Of a DNA stretch of 36,512 bases, positions 6,848-15,645 are shown one piece after another. How positions within the stretch are numbered: position 1 is the stretch's first letter; every line of letters starts with the position of its first letter. Below the pieces are notes generated by a model, which saw only the letters and a list, made by a program, of their open reading frames with translations, ran no database searches and was not told where the DNA came from. The stretch lies in contig PLKS01000133.1 in assembly GCA_003140665.1 (NCBI GenBank), positions 11,003-47,514 of the forward strand, in the 5' to 3' direction. A program made the translations under genes and the position numbers. This DNA is from Opitutaceae bacterium (lineage in GTDB: Bacteria; Verrucomicrobiota; Verrucomicrobiia; Opitutales; Opitutaceae).

Positions 6848-8353
6848 TCAGTTCGTAGGACCCGCTGCCTTGAAATACCTGTCGGCAAACGTGAGGAACG
6901 TGGGCCAGTCGGGGAGGTCGGTGTGGCCGCCGGCGTGCAGCCTGAACCCGATGTCGCCGTCGATCAGCGCGACGTCGGGGGCGGGAACCTCCGTCGTGCC
7001 GAGGTCCCGCCTGCCGAGCAGGCGGTAGACCGGCCCGGCATAGACGCAGGCCTTGAACTCCCCGACGGGGTCGGACCAAAGGTCCTGCGTGCCGCCCGTT
7101 ATGAAGACCGGCCGCGGGGCGATGAGGGCGATCAATTCGTGCTGGTCCACGGGCAGCCGGTCCCAGTGGCCGGCGTACTTGAGGAAGTTCCCGGCCATCC
7201 AGTGGTACTCGCCGGGGCCGCAGACATTGTCGACGGATTCGCCCACGTCATGGCGGTGAAGCTTCGCGCCGCCCTCTCCCGAGCAGCTCGAATAGACGAT
7301 CGCCCAGCGCGGGTCGAGCGCGGCCGCAAAAAGGGCCTCCTTGCCCCACCGCGAATGGCCCTCGATGCCGAGACGCCTCGCGTCCACGTCCCGGTCGGTC
7401 TCGAAATAGTCGATCGCGCGGCTCAGGCCCCATGACCAGGCGGCGAGCGCTCCCCAGTCGTCGGGCTTCCTCGACCTGCCCTGGTTGACGAGGCCGATGA
7501 TTCCCAGGTTGAGGCCGCCCCCGCTGTCCGCCTGGATCAAGTAGGTGTTGACGAGCGCGAAGCCCCAGCCGTGGGCGATGACCTGCTCCATCGCGGTCGG
7601 GCCTCCGGGCGCGGGGCCGAAGCCCCTGCCGGTCGTGTTCCAGCTCGCGACGACCATCACGGGCACCGGCCCGGGGGCGCCCGCCGGGATGTAAAGCGCG
7701 ATGGCGATGCTCGGGTTTGCCGAGGGGTAGCTGGAATTGTCGATGCGGCCCACGATGCGCTTCAGCGTGGCCGCGCCGTTGAGCGCGTCCCGGACGGTCT
7801 CGGCGACCTCCCATGTCACCGTGGGAGTATTCCTGGGGATCCTTCCATAGATCTCGGATTCGAAATCGCCGAGGATCTCCGGGCGCCGCCTGTTCCACCA
7901 CGTGTCGGCATCCCTCACCGGCTCGCCGTTCTTCAATGTCAGGACGTCGGGGATCGCAAAGCGGTCGGCCCTGGCCAGGTCGTAGTTCGACCAGTTGCCC
8001 CAGCTCGAGCGCACGATCGTGTGGCCCGGCACGTCGTCGGTCCAGTTTGGCGACGCCCCGCCGACCGGGTGCGTGTTCGCGGGCCGACGCGGGTCATCGG
8101 CCGGGGGCGGCAGCGAGCCTGGCTCCGCGAGATGCAGGAGGTCCATCATCCTCCCATGGTCCGCGGCCGCCAGTTCCCCCAGCCTGCGGCGTTCTTCCGC
8201 CGTGGGCATTCCGCTTGGGGTGGCGGACGGAACGGCGTCTACCGCCCAGGTCGGGCCTGGGACGGCGGCAAGCGCAAGGGAGCCGATGAACCCCATCAAC
8301 ATCCGGGATCGAACGGGGACCGGAACCGCGGAAAGGGGCGTCTCTTTCATCAA
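6848..8353 (-). CDS. glucuronoyl esterase, CE15 family
   Basis: The 501-residue protein has an N-terminal signal peptide (hydrophobic core about residues 18-37, ending TWA) and a CE15 alpha/beta-hydrolase domain. The nucleophile Ser334 sits in the bacterial CE15 motif GHSRWGKEA, Glu360 in SSCSGEGGAKL is the likely acid, and His477 in RLHAGGHTDLPDW completes the triad. CE15 enzymes cleave the ester between 4-O-methyl-glucuronic acid on xylan and lignin alcohols (EC 3.1.1.117), so this enzyme would detach glucuronoxylan from lignin outside the cytoplasm. The gene diverges from the GH3-led xylan operon across 198 bp and converges on the FG-GAP gene. The start at 8353 is one of two adjacent ATGs. 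Confidence 0.9.
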   Translation of the reverse strand: MMKETPLSAVPVPVRSRMLMGFIGSLALAAVPGPTWAVDAVPSATPSGMPTAEERRRLGELAAADHGRMMDLLHLAEPGSLPPPADDPRRPANTHPVGGASPNWTDDVPGHTIVRSSWGNWSNYDLARADRFAIPDVLTLKNGEPVRDADTWWNRRRPEILGDFESEIYGRIPRNTPTVTWEVAETVRDALNGAATLKRIVGRIDNSSYPSANPSIAIALYIPAGAPGPVPVMVVASWNTTGRGFGPAPGGPTAMEQVIAHGWGFALVNTYLIQADSGGGLNLGIIGLVNQGRSRKPDDWGALAAWSWGLSRAIDYFETDRDVDARRLGIEGHSRWGKEALFAAALDPRWAIVYSSCSGEGGAKLHRHDVGESVDNVCGPGEYHWMAGNFLKYAGHWDRLPVDQHELIALIAPRPVFITGGTQDLWSDPVGEFKACVYAGPVYRLLGRRDLGTTEVPAPDVALIDGDIGFRLHAGGHTDLPDWPTFLTFADRYFKAAGPTN

Positions 8354-8551
8354 GGGCCTCGGCAGGGGCTGCCCTGGCGTGGCTGGACCTTGGATGGGGC
8401 AATCCCTCCCGGACCTCGATGCTAATCCCCTGGCGCCCGTGACGCCAGCCGACGGTGCGCCGAGGCCAGAAACTGCTCGAAAGTCGGCTCATTCGCACCC
8501 AGACCTTACGGTCGAGCCGCCCCGAATCCCCCTTTTCGTCACCACGAGCAC
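8354..8551. promoter_or_regulatory. divergent control region of the xylan locus
   Basis: The 198 bp between the CE15 esterase and GH3 starts should carry both promoters. It contains an inverted repeat at 8430-8448 (CTGGCG, 7-base spacer, CGCCAG), which could be an operator. I found no clear -35/-10 pair, and no regulator gene lies nearby. Confidence 0.4.
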
Positions 8552-10672
8552 ATGGCGAACGCATTCCCATTCCTGGATCCCGACCTGCCCCTGGATCAAC
8601 GCGTCCGGGATCTCGTGGGACGGCTCACCCTGGAGGAAAAGATCGACCAGATGCTGCATGAGAACAACCCGGTCGGCCGCCTGGGCGTGCCCGCCTACAA
8701 CTGGTGGAACGAAGCCTGCCACGGTGTCGGCCGCAACGGGCGGGCCACCGTCTTCCCGCAGGTGATCGGGCTGGGCGCCACATGGAATCGCGCCCTCGTG
8801 CGGCGCGTCGCGAGCGTGATTTCCGACGAGGCGCGGGCCAAGCACCACGCGGCGATCGCCGCGGGGCGGCGCGGACAATACCAGGGCCTCACCTTCTGGA
8901 CGCCCAACATCAACATATTCCGCGACCCGAGATGGGGCCGCGGACAGGAGACGTTTGGCGAGGACCCGTACCTGACGGGCGAGCTCGGCGTGGCGATGGT
9001 GCGGGGGCTGCAGGGCGACCATGGGCGCTACCTTAAGGCTGCGGCCTGCGCCAAGCACTACGCCGTGCACAGCGGACCCGAGCGGGAGCGCCACGGCTTC
9101 GACGCGCGGCCCACCCAGAAGGACCTCTTCGAGACCTACCTCCCGGCATTTGAAAAACTCGTCCGGGCGGGCGTCGAGGCGGTTATGGGCGCCTACAACC
9201 GCACGCTCGGGGAGCCCTGCTGCGGCAGCAAGCTCCTCCTCGTGGACGTCCTTCGCGGCCGCTGGGGCTTCCGCGGCCACGTCGTCAGCGACTGCGGCGC
9301 CCTCGATGACATCCACATCCATCACAAGGTGACGCGCAACGCAGCCGAGTCCGCGGCCCTCGCGGTTCACAACGGCTGCGACCTCAACTGCGGCCGGACG
9401 TACCACGACCTCCTGGCCGCCGTGGGCGGGGGCCTCGTCGCCGAGGCGGAGATCGACACGTCGCTCGGCCGCCTTCTGGCCACCAAGATCAGGCTCGGCA
9501 TCCTGGACCCCCAGGAGCGCGTGCCATGGTCCCGGACGCCGGTCTCGATCATCGATTGCGACGCCCACCGCGCCCTTTCCCGGCGGGCCGCCGTGGAATC
9601 GATCGTGCTGCTGAAGAACAACGGGGTCCTCCCGCTCCGGCGGGACCATGAGAGCATCCTGGTCACCGGCCCGACCGCCGCCAACACCAGCGCGCTTCTC
9701 GGCGACTATTTCGGGGTTTCGTCCCGGCTCATAACCCTTCTGGAGGGCATCACCGAATCCGCGGCGGAAGGCTGCCGCGTCGTCTATCGCACCGGCTGCC
9801 CCCTGCTGGGGCCCGCCGCCCCCGGCGTCAACTACACCTATCCCACCGCCGCGGAGTCCGAAATCACCATCGCCGTGCTCGGCCTCGATCCCTCGCTGGA
9901 GGGGGAGGAGGGCGACGCCGTCGCCTCGCCGACCGACGGGGACCGCGACTCCATCGAGTTGCCGCGGGTGCAGCTCGAATTCCTGATCGAGCTTCGAAGG
10001 CACGCAAGGAAGCTCGTGGTCGTCCTTACCGGCGGAAGCGCGATCGCGGTCCCGGAGGCCCAGGACCTCGCCGATGCCGTTCTTCAGGTCTGGTACCCGG
10101 GCTGCGAAGGCGGCCGCGCGCTCGCCGACGTGCTCTTTGGGGGCGCTTCGCCCTCGGGCAAGCTTCCCGTGACCGTGCCCTATCGCACCGCGGACCTGCC
10201 TGCGTTCGCCGACTATGGCATGCGCGGCCGCACCTATCGCTTTTCGACGATCGAGCCGCTCTACCCGTTTGGATTCGGGCTGGGCTACGCGAAGCTCGAG
10301 TACGGCCCGCTCGAACTGGGCGCCCCCACCCTTGCCTCCGGGCAGGAGGTGGCGCTGCGCACGACCGTCGCCAATGTCGGGTCCGTCGCGACCGAGGAGG
10401 CGGTGCAGTGCTATGTCCAGCCCCCGCGCGAATGGCCGGACGCCCCTCGCGCAACGCTGGTCGATTTTCAGAAGATACCGGTGCCGGCCGGCTCGACGGC
10501 CAGGGTCGAATTCCACCTTCCCGCGGGCGCCTTCGCGCAGGTCGACTCGGAAGGCCGCAGCGTCCACGTTCCCGGCCGCTACCGCCTGGTGGTGGGTTCC
10601 GCCTCGCCGGGCCTGCGCGCGCAGGCCCTGGGCGCGCCGGCGCCCGCCACAGCCGAAATCATCCTCGTCTAG
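8552..10672 (+). CDS. GH3 beta-xylosidase / beta-glucosidase
   Basis: The 706-residue protein is a GH3 glycosidase with the usual order: N-terminal (beta/alpha)8 domain, C-terminal alpha/beta domain (about 325-560) and an FnIII-like domain (about 600-700). The nucleophile is Asp247 in GHVVSDCGALDDI. The substrate-binding Lys-His pair (K168, H169) lies in AACAKHYAVHSG, and RWGRGQETFGEDPYLTG is also typical. The first residues (MANAFPFLDPDLPLDQRV) give no signal peptide, so it is probably cytoplasmic. Similarity in the ENNPVGRLGVPAYNWWNEACHG region and the surrounding xylan genes favour beta-xylosidase (EC 3.2.1.37), but beta-glucosidase cannot be excluded. It heads a run of five co-directional genes; the symporter starts 40 bp downstream. 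Confidence 0.88.
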   Translation: MANAFPFLDPDLPLDQRVRDLVGRLTLEEKIDQMLHENNPVGRLGVPAYNWWNEACHGVGRNGRATVFPQVIGLGATWNRALVRRVASVISDEARAKHHAAIAAGRRGQYQGLTFWTPNINIFRDPRWGRGQETFGEDPYLTGELGVAMVRGLQGDHGRYLKAAACAKHYAVHSGPERERHGFDARPTQKDLFETYLPAFEKLVRAGVEAVMGAYNRTLGEPCCGSKLLLVDVLRGRWGFRGHVVSDCGALDDIHIHHKVTRNAAESAALAVHNGCDLNCGRTYHDLLAAVGGGLVAEAEIDTSLGRLLATKIRLGILDPQERVPWSRTPVSIIDCDAHRALSRRAAVESIVLLKNNGVLPLRRDHESILVTGPTAANTSALLGDYFGVSSRLITLLEGITESAAEGCRVVYRTGCPLLGPAAPGVNYTYPTAAESEITIAVLGLDPSLEGEEGDAVASPTDGDRDSIELPRVQLEFLIELRRHARKLVVVLTGGSAIAVPEAQDLADAVLQVWYPGCEGGRALADVLFGGASPSGKLPVTVPYRTADLPAFADYGMRGRTYRFSTIEPLYPFGFGLGYAKLEYGPLELGAPTLASGQEVALRTTVANVGSVATEEAVQCYVQPPREWPDAPRATLVDFQKIPVPAGSTARVEFHLPAGAFAQVDSEGRSVHVPGRYRLVVGSASPGLRAQALGAPAPATAEIILV

Positions 10673-10712
10673 CCGGCGAAGCCGCAGAAGTTGTCCCACC
10701 GACCCCCACCCC

Positions 10713-12227
10713 ATGAGCGACACCACGCAGAAATTATCCGTCGGCGAGAAGCTCGGCTACAGCTGCGGCGACGCGGCGGCCAACTTCGTCTTCATGACGA
10801 TGGTCCTCTTCCAGTCGAACTTCTACACCGACGTCTTCGGGCTGGCCGCCGGCACCGCGGGGACGATTATCCTCATCGCCCGGCTCTGGGACGCCTTCTT
10901 CGACCCGCTCGTGGGCGTGCTGGCCGATCGCACCCATTCGCGCTGGGGCCGGTTCCGGCCGTGGGTCCTCTTCACGGCGCTGCCGTGGGCGGCGATCATG
11001 TACCTCGCGTACCGGACGCCCTCGGGGCTGGGCGGGAGCGCCATGGTCGCCTACGCCCTCGTCACCAACATCCTTCTGATGACCCTCTACTCGATGAACA
11101 ACATGCCGTATTCGGCACTCGGCGGCGTGATGACCGGCGACGTGCACGAGCGGGCAAAGCTCAATTCCTACCGCTTCATCGCCGCGAACATCGCGCAGTT
11201 CGTGGTGGGCGGCCTCACGCTGCCGCTGGTCGCCAAGTTCGCGGGCGCCGACCATGACAAGCAGCGGGGATGGGCCATGACGATGGGACTCTGGGCGGTG
11301 ATCTGCATGGTCCTCTTCGTGATCACCTTCGCCACCACGAGGGAGCGGATCCACCCGGAGCCCAAGCAGAGGTCCACGCCGAGGCAGGATTTCGGGGACC
11401 TGCTGACGAACAGCCCGTGGGTCGTCATGTTCCTGATGACGCTCCTGCACTTCGGGCTCCTTTCGCTGCAGGGCGGCGCGCTGTACAATTACTTCCACTC
11501 CTACGCCGACAAGGGCGCCATGTTCGACGGGCTGCAGACGATTCACCTGACGGCGGCGCCTCTCGCCGCGGGCGGGCCCGCGCCCGGCGGCGTCCTCGAG
11601 TGGCTGGGCTACATCGTGCACGCCGACAGGGCGAACCTGGCCAACTCGAACGTCGCCGACGTCTTCAACAGCATCATCAACATGCTCGGCAAGATCGTGG
11701 TCATCACGGTCATCCTGCTCTCCCCCTTCCTCGCGAGAAGATGGGGCAAGAAGTCCGTCGCGATCGCGGGCTTCGCCATGTCCGCGGTCACCGCCGCCGC
11801 CTTCTACACCGTGGCGCCGACGAACGTTGCCGGGATGGTCCTCTTCACCATCCTCGGCGCGGCGGTCTATGCCCCGACGATCCCGCTCATCTGGGCGATG
11901 TTCGCCGACGTGGCCGATTACTCCGAATGGAAGAACGGGCGCCGGGCCACCGGGGTGATCTTCGCGACGATCTGCTTCGCCATCAAGGCCGGCCTGAGCC
12001 TCGGCTCCGCGTCGTTCCTCTGGCTCATGAGCATGTACGGGTACGCCGCCAACCAGCCCCAGACCGCCCGGACCCTCGAGGGCATCCACATGTGCTCGAC
12101 CGTCTACCTGGCCGTCCTCTTCGCCGTCTGCACGGGACTGCTCCTGCTCTACAAGATCAACAAGGGCCTGACGCACCGGATCGCCGACGAGCTCGCCGCG
12201 CGGCGCAGGAACTTCGCCGCGGCCTGA
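10713..12227 (+). CDS. GPH-family sugar:cation symporter (MFS)
   Basis: The 504-residue membrane protein begins LSVGEKLGYSCGDAAANFVF, the hallmark N-terminus of glycoside-pentoside-hexuronide:cation symporters such as the XylP and YicJ group. Further family signs are RLWDAFFDPLVGVLADRTHSRWGRFRPW after the second helix and NNMPYSALGGVMTGD. About 12 membrane segments can be seen. A loop around residues 260-320 (GGPAPGGVLEWLGYIVHADRANLANSN) is longer than usual. It sits between GH3 and GH8 genes (40 and 29 bp gaps), so xylobiose, short xylo-oligosaccharides or (methyl)glucuronate are the probable substrates. The open frame extends far upstream inside the GH3 gene; the ATG at 10713 is chosen because the family N-terminus starts there. 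Confidence 0.88.
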   Translation: MSDTTQKLSVGEKLGYSCGDAAANFVFMTMVLFQSNFYTDVFGLAAGTAGTIILIARLWDAFFDPLVGVLADRTHSRWGRFRPWVLFTALPWAAIMYLAYRTPSGLGGSAMVAYALVTNILLMTLYSMNNMPYSALGGVMTGDVHERAKLNSYRFIAANIAQFVVGGLTLPLVAKFAGADHDKQRGWAMTMGLWAVICMVLFVITFATTRERIHPEPKQRSTPRQDFGDLLTNSPWVVMFLMTLLHFGLLSLQGGALYNYFHSYADKGAMFDGLQTIHLTAAPLAAGGPAPGGVLEWLGYIVHADRANLANSNVADVFNSIINMLGKIVVITVILLSPFLARRWGKKSVAIAGFAMSAVTAAAFYTVAPTNVAGMVLFTILGAAVYAPTIPLIWAMFADVADYSEWKNGRRATGVIFATICFAIKAGLSLGSASFLWLMSMYGYAANQPQTARTLEGIHMCSTVYLAVLFAVCTGLLLLYKINKGLTHRIADELAARRRNFAAA

Positions 12228-12256
12228 GCCGGCGCGGCCGCGGGAACCCTTCCGGA

Positions 12257-13480
12257 ATGCGCGCACTCCGAATCCTGCCGCTGCTGCTCGGCCTGGCCGG
12301 GGCCTGTCGCGCGGCCGCTCCCCTGCCGGGCGACGGCGGCGCGTACCACAACCTGTTCCACGAGCTCCTCGGCAAGGGCGACGCGGAGATCGACGCGAAG
12401 GTCTCCGCCGCCTGGAGCCAGCTGTTCCTCGGCGCCGGCGACACGCAGCGCCTCTTTTATCCCGTCGCGGGGGACATGGCGTACGTCCCCGACGTCGCCA
12501 ACCACGATGTCCGCACGGAGGGGCTGTCCTACGGCATGATGATCTGCGTGCAGTTGGACCGGAAGGCGGAATTCGACCAGATCTGGAGATGGGCGAAGAC
12601 GAACCTGTACCACCCGGCGGGCCCCTACAGCGGTTACTTCGCATGGCATGGGGATTTCCAGGGCAGGCAGATCGACGCGGGGCCTGCGCCGGACGGCGAG
12701 GAGTGGTTCACCACCGCGCTGTTCTTCGCCGCGCACCGGTGGGGCGACGGCTCCGGGATGCTCGACTATGATGCGCAGGCCCAGGCCATCCTGCGCGCGA
12801 TGCTCCACAGGGGGGAGGATTCCGGCGGCGTCGGGGCGACCAGCATGTTCGACGCGGCGGCAAGGCAGGTCGTCTTCGTCCCCGGCGGGGCCGGCGCACA
12901 TTTCACGGACCCTTCGTACCACCTGCCCTTCTTCTACGAGCTGTGGGCGCGATGGGCCGCCGCGCCGCGGGACCGCGCGTTCTGCGCCGACGCCGCCAAG
13001 GCCAGCCGCGCGCTCTTCAAGCTGGCCGCTGATCCCACGACGGGACTCATGCCCGACTACTGCGGTTTCGACGGCCGGCCCATCGTCCGCCGCGGCCACG
13101 AGGATTTCCGCTACGACGCCTGGCGAACGCTGTGCTACCCGGCAATGGATTATTCCTGGTTCAACCCCGATCCCTGGGAGGTGGAACGCAGCAACCGCGT
13201 CCTGCGTTTCCTCGCGGCGCAGGGCCCGTCGTGCCCCGACCGGTTCAAGCTCGACGGCGCGCCGGTCTCGACCGACACCAATTCTCCGGGCCTCTCGGCG
13301 ATGGCCGCGACCGCCGGCCTGGCGGCGGATCCCGATGTCGCCCGGCCCTTTGTCGGCCGCCTTTGGGACATGGAGATCCCCTCCGGGCATTTCCGCTATT
13401 ACAATGGTCTTCTCTACATGCTGGCGCTCCTTGAAACCAGCGGCCGGTTCAGGATCATCGGCCCAGCTCCAGGCCCCTGA
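12257..13480 (+). CDS. GH8 reducing-end xylose-releasing exo-oligoxylanase
   Basis: The 407-residue protein starts with a short signal peptide (MRALRILPLLLGLAGACRAA) and is otherwise one GH8 (alpha/alpha)6 domain. Glu88 in VRTEGLSYGMMICVQL matches the general acid of Rex enzymes, and Asp287 in HEDFRYDAWRTL matches the base. Rex enzymes (EC 3.2.1.156) remove xylose from the reducing end of xylo-oligosaccharides. The Cys in LAGAC is not in a good lipobox, so a soluble periplasmic enzyme is more likely than a lipoprotein. The gap to the symporter is 29 bp and the next gene begins 5 bp after the stop, so the operon assignment is strong. The start is the first ATG after the symporter stop. Confidence 0.88.
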   Translation: MRALRILPLLLGLAGACRAAAPLPGDGGAYHNLFHELLGKGDAEIDAKVSAAWSQLFLGAGDTQRLFYPVAGDMAYVPDVANHDVRTEGLSYGMMICVQLDRKAEFDQIWRWAKTNLYHPAGPYSGYFAWHGDFQGRQIDAGPAPDGEEWFTTALFFAAHRWGDGSGMLDYDAQAQAILRAMLHRGEDSGGVGATSMFDAAARQVVFVPGGAGAHFTDPSYHLPFFYELWARWAAAPRDRAFCADAAKASRALFKLAADPTTGLMPDYCGFDGRPIVRRGHEDFRYDAWRTLCYPAMDYSWFNPDPWEVERSNRVLRFLAAQGPSCPDRFKLDGAPVSTDTNSPGLSAMAATAGLAADPDVARPFVGRLWDMEIPSGHFRYYNGLLYMLALLETSGRFRIIGPAPGP

Positions 13481-13485
13481 TCCCG

Positions 13486-15630
13486 ATGCCTCCCAGACCG
13501 CCCGCATTGCGCCGCTTCGCCGCCAGGGCTTGCCGCATGCCGGCGATGGTCGCGTTGGCCGCGGCGCTTGCCTGCCGCGCGTCGGCCGAGGACGGCTACC
13601 GCCTCTGGCTGCGCTACGACCGCATCACCGACAGGGCGCTGAGGACGGGGTATGCCGAGGGCGTGCAGAAGGTCATCCTCGAGACGCCCACGGGGGCCGA
13701 CTCGCCGGCCGTGTCGGCCGCCCGCGCCGAGCTCACCGCGGGGATGCGCGGCCTGCTGGGGAGCGAGGTGTCGGTCGTCCTTGAAAAATCCGCCGGGCAG
13801 GTTGCCGGCGCGGGAGCCGAGGGCTATTCGCTCGCGAGGCGGGGGGACAGCGCGGTGGCGATCGCCGCCAACAGCGATGCCGGGGCCCTCCATGGCGCAT
13901 TCGCTCTCCTGCGCCACCTGCAGACCCACAGGCCGATCGGGGGCCTCGCCGTCACGAGCGCCCCCCGCATCCAGCGGCGAATACTGGATCACTGGGACAA
14001 CCTCAATGGGACCGTCGAGCGCGGCTACGCGGGAAATTCGCTCTGGGAGTGGTTCGTCCTGCCGGATTACAAGACGCCGCGCTACCGGGACTATGCCAGG
14101 GCCTGCGCGTCCATAGGGCTGAACGGCTCCGTGCTGACGAACGTGAACGCCGACACGCTGGCGCTGACCCCGGCCTACCTTGAGAAGGCCGCGGCCATCG
14201 CCGGCGAGCTGCGCCCCTACGGAATACGCACGTACCTGTCGGCCCGTTTCAGCGCGCCCATCGAGCTCGGCGGCCTCAGGACGGACGACCCCCTGGACCC
14301 CGCCGTCATGGCCTGGTGGCGCGCAAAGGCCGACGAAATATACCGGTACATCCCCGATTTCGGCGGCTTCCTCGTGAAGGCCAATTCCGAGGGCCAGCCC
14401 GGGCCGCAGGATTTCGGCCGCACGCACGCCGACGGTGCGAACATGCTCGCGGACGCCCTCGCGCCGCACGGCGGCATCGTCATGTGGCGGGCGTTCGTCT
14501 ATGAGGTGCAGCCGGGCGTGGACCGGGTGAAGCAGGCCTACAGGGAGTTCACGCCGCTCGACGGCAGGTTCCGGCCGAACGTCGTCGTCCAGATCAAGAA
14601 CGGGCCGCTCGACTTCCAGCCGCGCGAGCCCTTTCACCCGCTCTTTGGCGCGATGCCCCGCACCCCCCTCGCGCTCGAGCTTCAGATCACCCAGGAATAT
14701 CTCGGGGCTTCCATCCAGCTCGCCTACCTCGGGCCGCTTTTTCAGGAGGCGCTGCGCTCGGACACCCGCACCCGGGGCCCCGGGTCCACGGTGGCGCGCA
14801 TTGTCGACGGCAGCCTGGACGGCCACTCGCTCTCGGTCATAGCGGGCGTCGCCAACACGGGCAAGGACCGAAATTGGACCGGCCACCCGCTTGCCGCCGC
14901 CAACTGGTATGCCTTCGGCCGCCTGGCATGGGATCACACGCTCGATTCAGGCGACATTGCCGAGGAATGGACGCGCATGACGTTCTCCAGCGACCCCGAC
15001 GTGGTCGCGGCGCTCGGCGCAATGCTGCGCACCTCCCGCGAGACCGTCGTGAACTACTCGATGCCGCTCGGCCTCCATCACATCATGGCCACGGACCACC
15101 ACTATGGTCCCGGACCTTGGGCCGCCGCGGGCAGGCCGGACTGGACCCCCGCGTACTATCATCGCGCCGACGAGAAGGGCCTCGGCGCCGACCGCACGGC
15201 CACCGGCACCAATGCGCTTGAGGAATATTCGCCGGAGGTCGCGCGCGCCTGGGGCGATACATCCTCCTGCCCCGAGGAGCTCCTGCTCTGGTTCCACCAT
15301 GTTCCCTGGGACTACAGGATGAGGTCGGGCAGGATCCTCTGGGACGAGCTCTGCCTGCGCTACCAGCGCGGCGTCGACGGCGTGCGCCAGCTCCAGCGCG
15401 ACTGGGATTCGCTTGCCGGCCTGGTCGACGGCGAGCGCTTCGCCCATGTGCAGGCGCTCCTCCGGCGCCAGGAAAGGGACGCCCGCGAGTGGCGCGACGC
15501 CTGCCTGCTCTATTTCCAGCAGTTCTCGAAGCGGCCGCTGCCCGGCGGGGTTGAGCCGCCGGAACATACGCTGGACTATTACGAGGCCGTCCAGCTGCAC
15601 TACGTGCCCGGCACGCCCAGCGGAAAATAG
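13486..15630 (+). CDS. aguA: GH67 alpha-glucuronidase
   Basis: The 714-residue protein is a full-length GH67 alpha-glucuronidase, which removes (4-O-methyl)-glucuronic acid from the non-reducing end of xylo-oligosaccharides. The mature part opens EDGYRLWLRYDRI, typical of the family. Expected catalytic residues are present: Glu302 in LVKANSEGQPGPQDFGR, Asp376 in VQIKNGPLDFQPREPFHPLFG and Glu404 in LELQITQEYLG. Residues 1-34 form a signal peptide ending RASA-ED, so the enzyme works in the periplasm or outside; many GH67 enzymes are cytoplasmic, so this matters for the pathway. An internal ATG at 13537 is an alternative start that keeps the hydrophobic part. It follows GH8 by 5 bp and precedes GH43 by 15 bp. 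Confidence 0.92.
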   Translation: MPPRPPALRRFAARACRMPAMVALAAALACRASAEDGYRLWLRYDRITDRALRTGYAEGVQKVILETPTGADSPAVSAARAELTAGMRGLLGSEVSVVLEKSAGQVAGAGAEGYSLARRGDSAVAIAANSDAGALHGAFALLRHLQTHRPIGGLAVTSAPRIQRRILDHWDNLNGTVERGYAGNSLWEWFVLPDYKTPRYRDYARACASIGLNGSVLTNVNADTLALTPAYLEKAAAIAGELRPYGIRTYLSARFSAPIELGGLRTDDPLDPAVMAWWRAKADEIYRYIPDFGGFLVKANSEGQPGPQDFGRTHADGANMLADALAPHGGIVMWRAFVYEVQPGVDRVKQAYREFTPLDGRFRPNVVVQIKNGPLDFQPREPFHPLFGAMPRTPLALELQITQEYLGASIQLAYLGPLFQEALRSDTRTRGPGSTVARIVDGSLDGHSLSVIAGVANTGKDRNWTGHPLAAANWYAFGRLAWDHTLDSGDIAEEWTRMTFSSDPDVVAALGAMLRTSRETVVNYSMPLGLHHIMATDHHYGPGPWAAAGRPDWTPAYYHRADEKGLGADRTATGTNALEEYSPEVARAWGDTSSCPEELLLWFHHVPWDYRMRSGRILWDELCLRYQRGVDGVRQLQRDWDSLAGLVDGERFAHVQALLRRQERDAREWRDACLLYFQQFSKRPLPGGVEPPEHTLDYYEAVQLHYVPGTPSGK

Positions 15631-15645
15631 GCCGGATCAGCGACC

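Noticed and set aside
8489-10726. 745-codon open frame on the minus strand opposite the GH3 gene
   Set aside because: The translation is compositionally biased (Arg, Gly, Ala, Val), has no domain pattern, and mirrors a clear GH3 gene. It is a by-product of GC-rich codon use.
10734-12644. 636-codon open frame on the minus strand opposite the symporter and GH8 genes
   Set aside because: Low-complexity Arg/Gly/His-rich translation antisense to two well supported genes.
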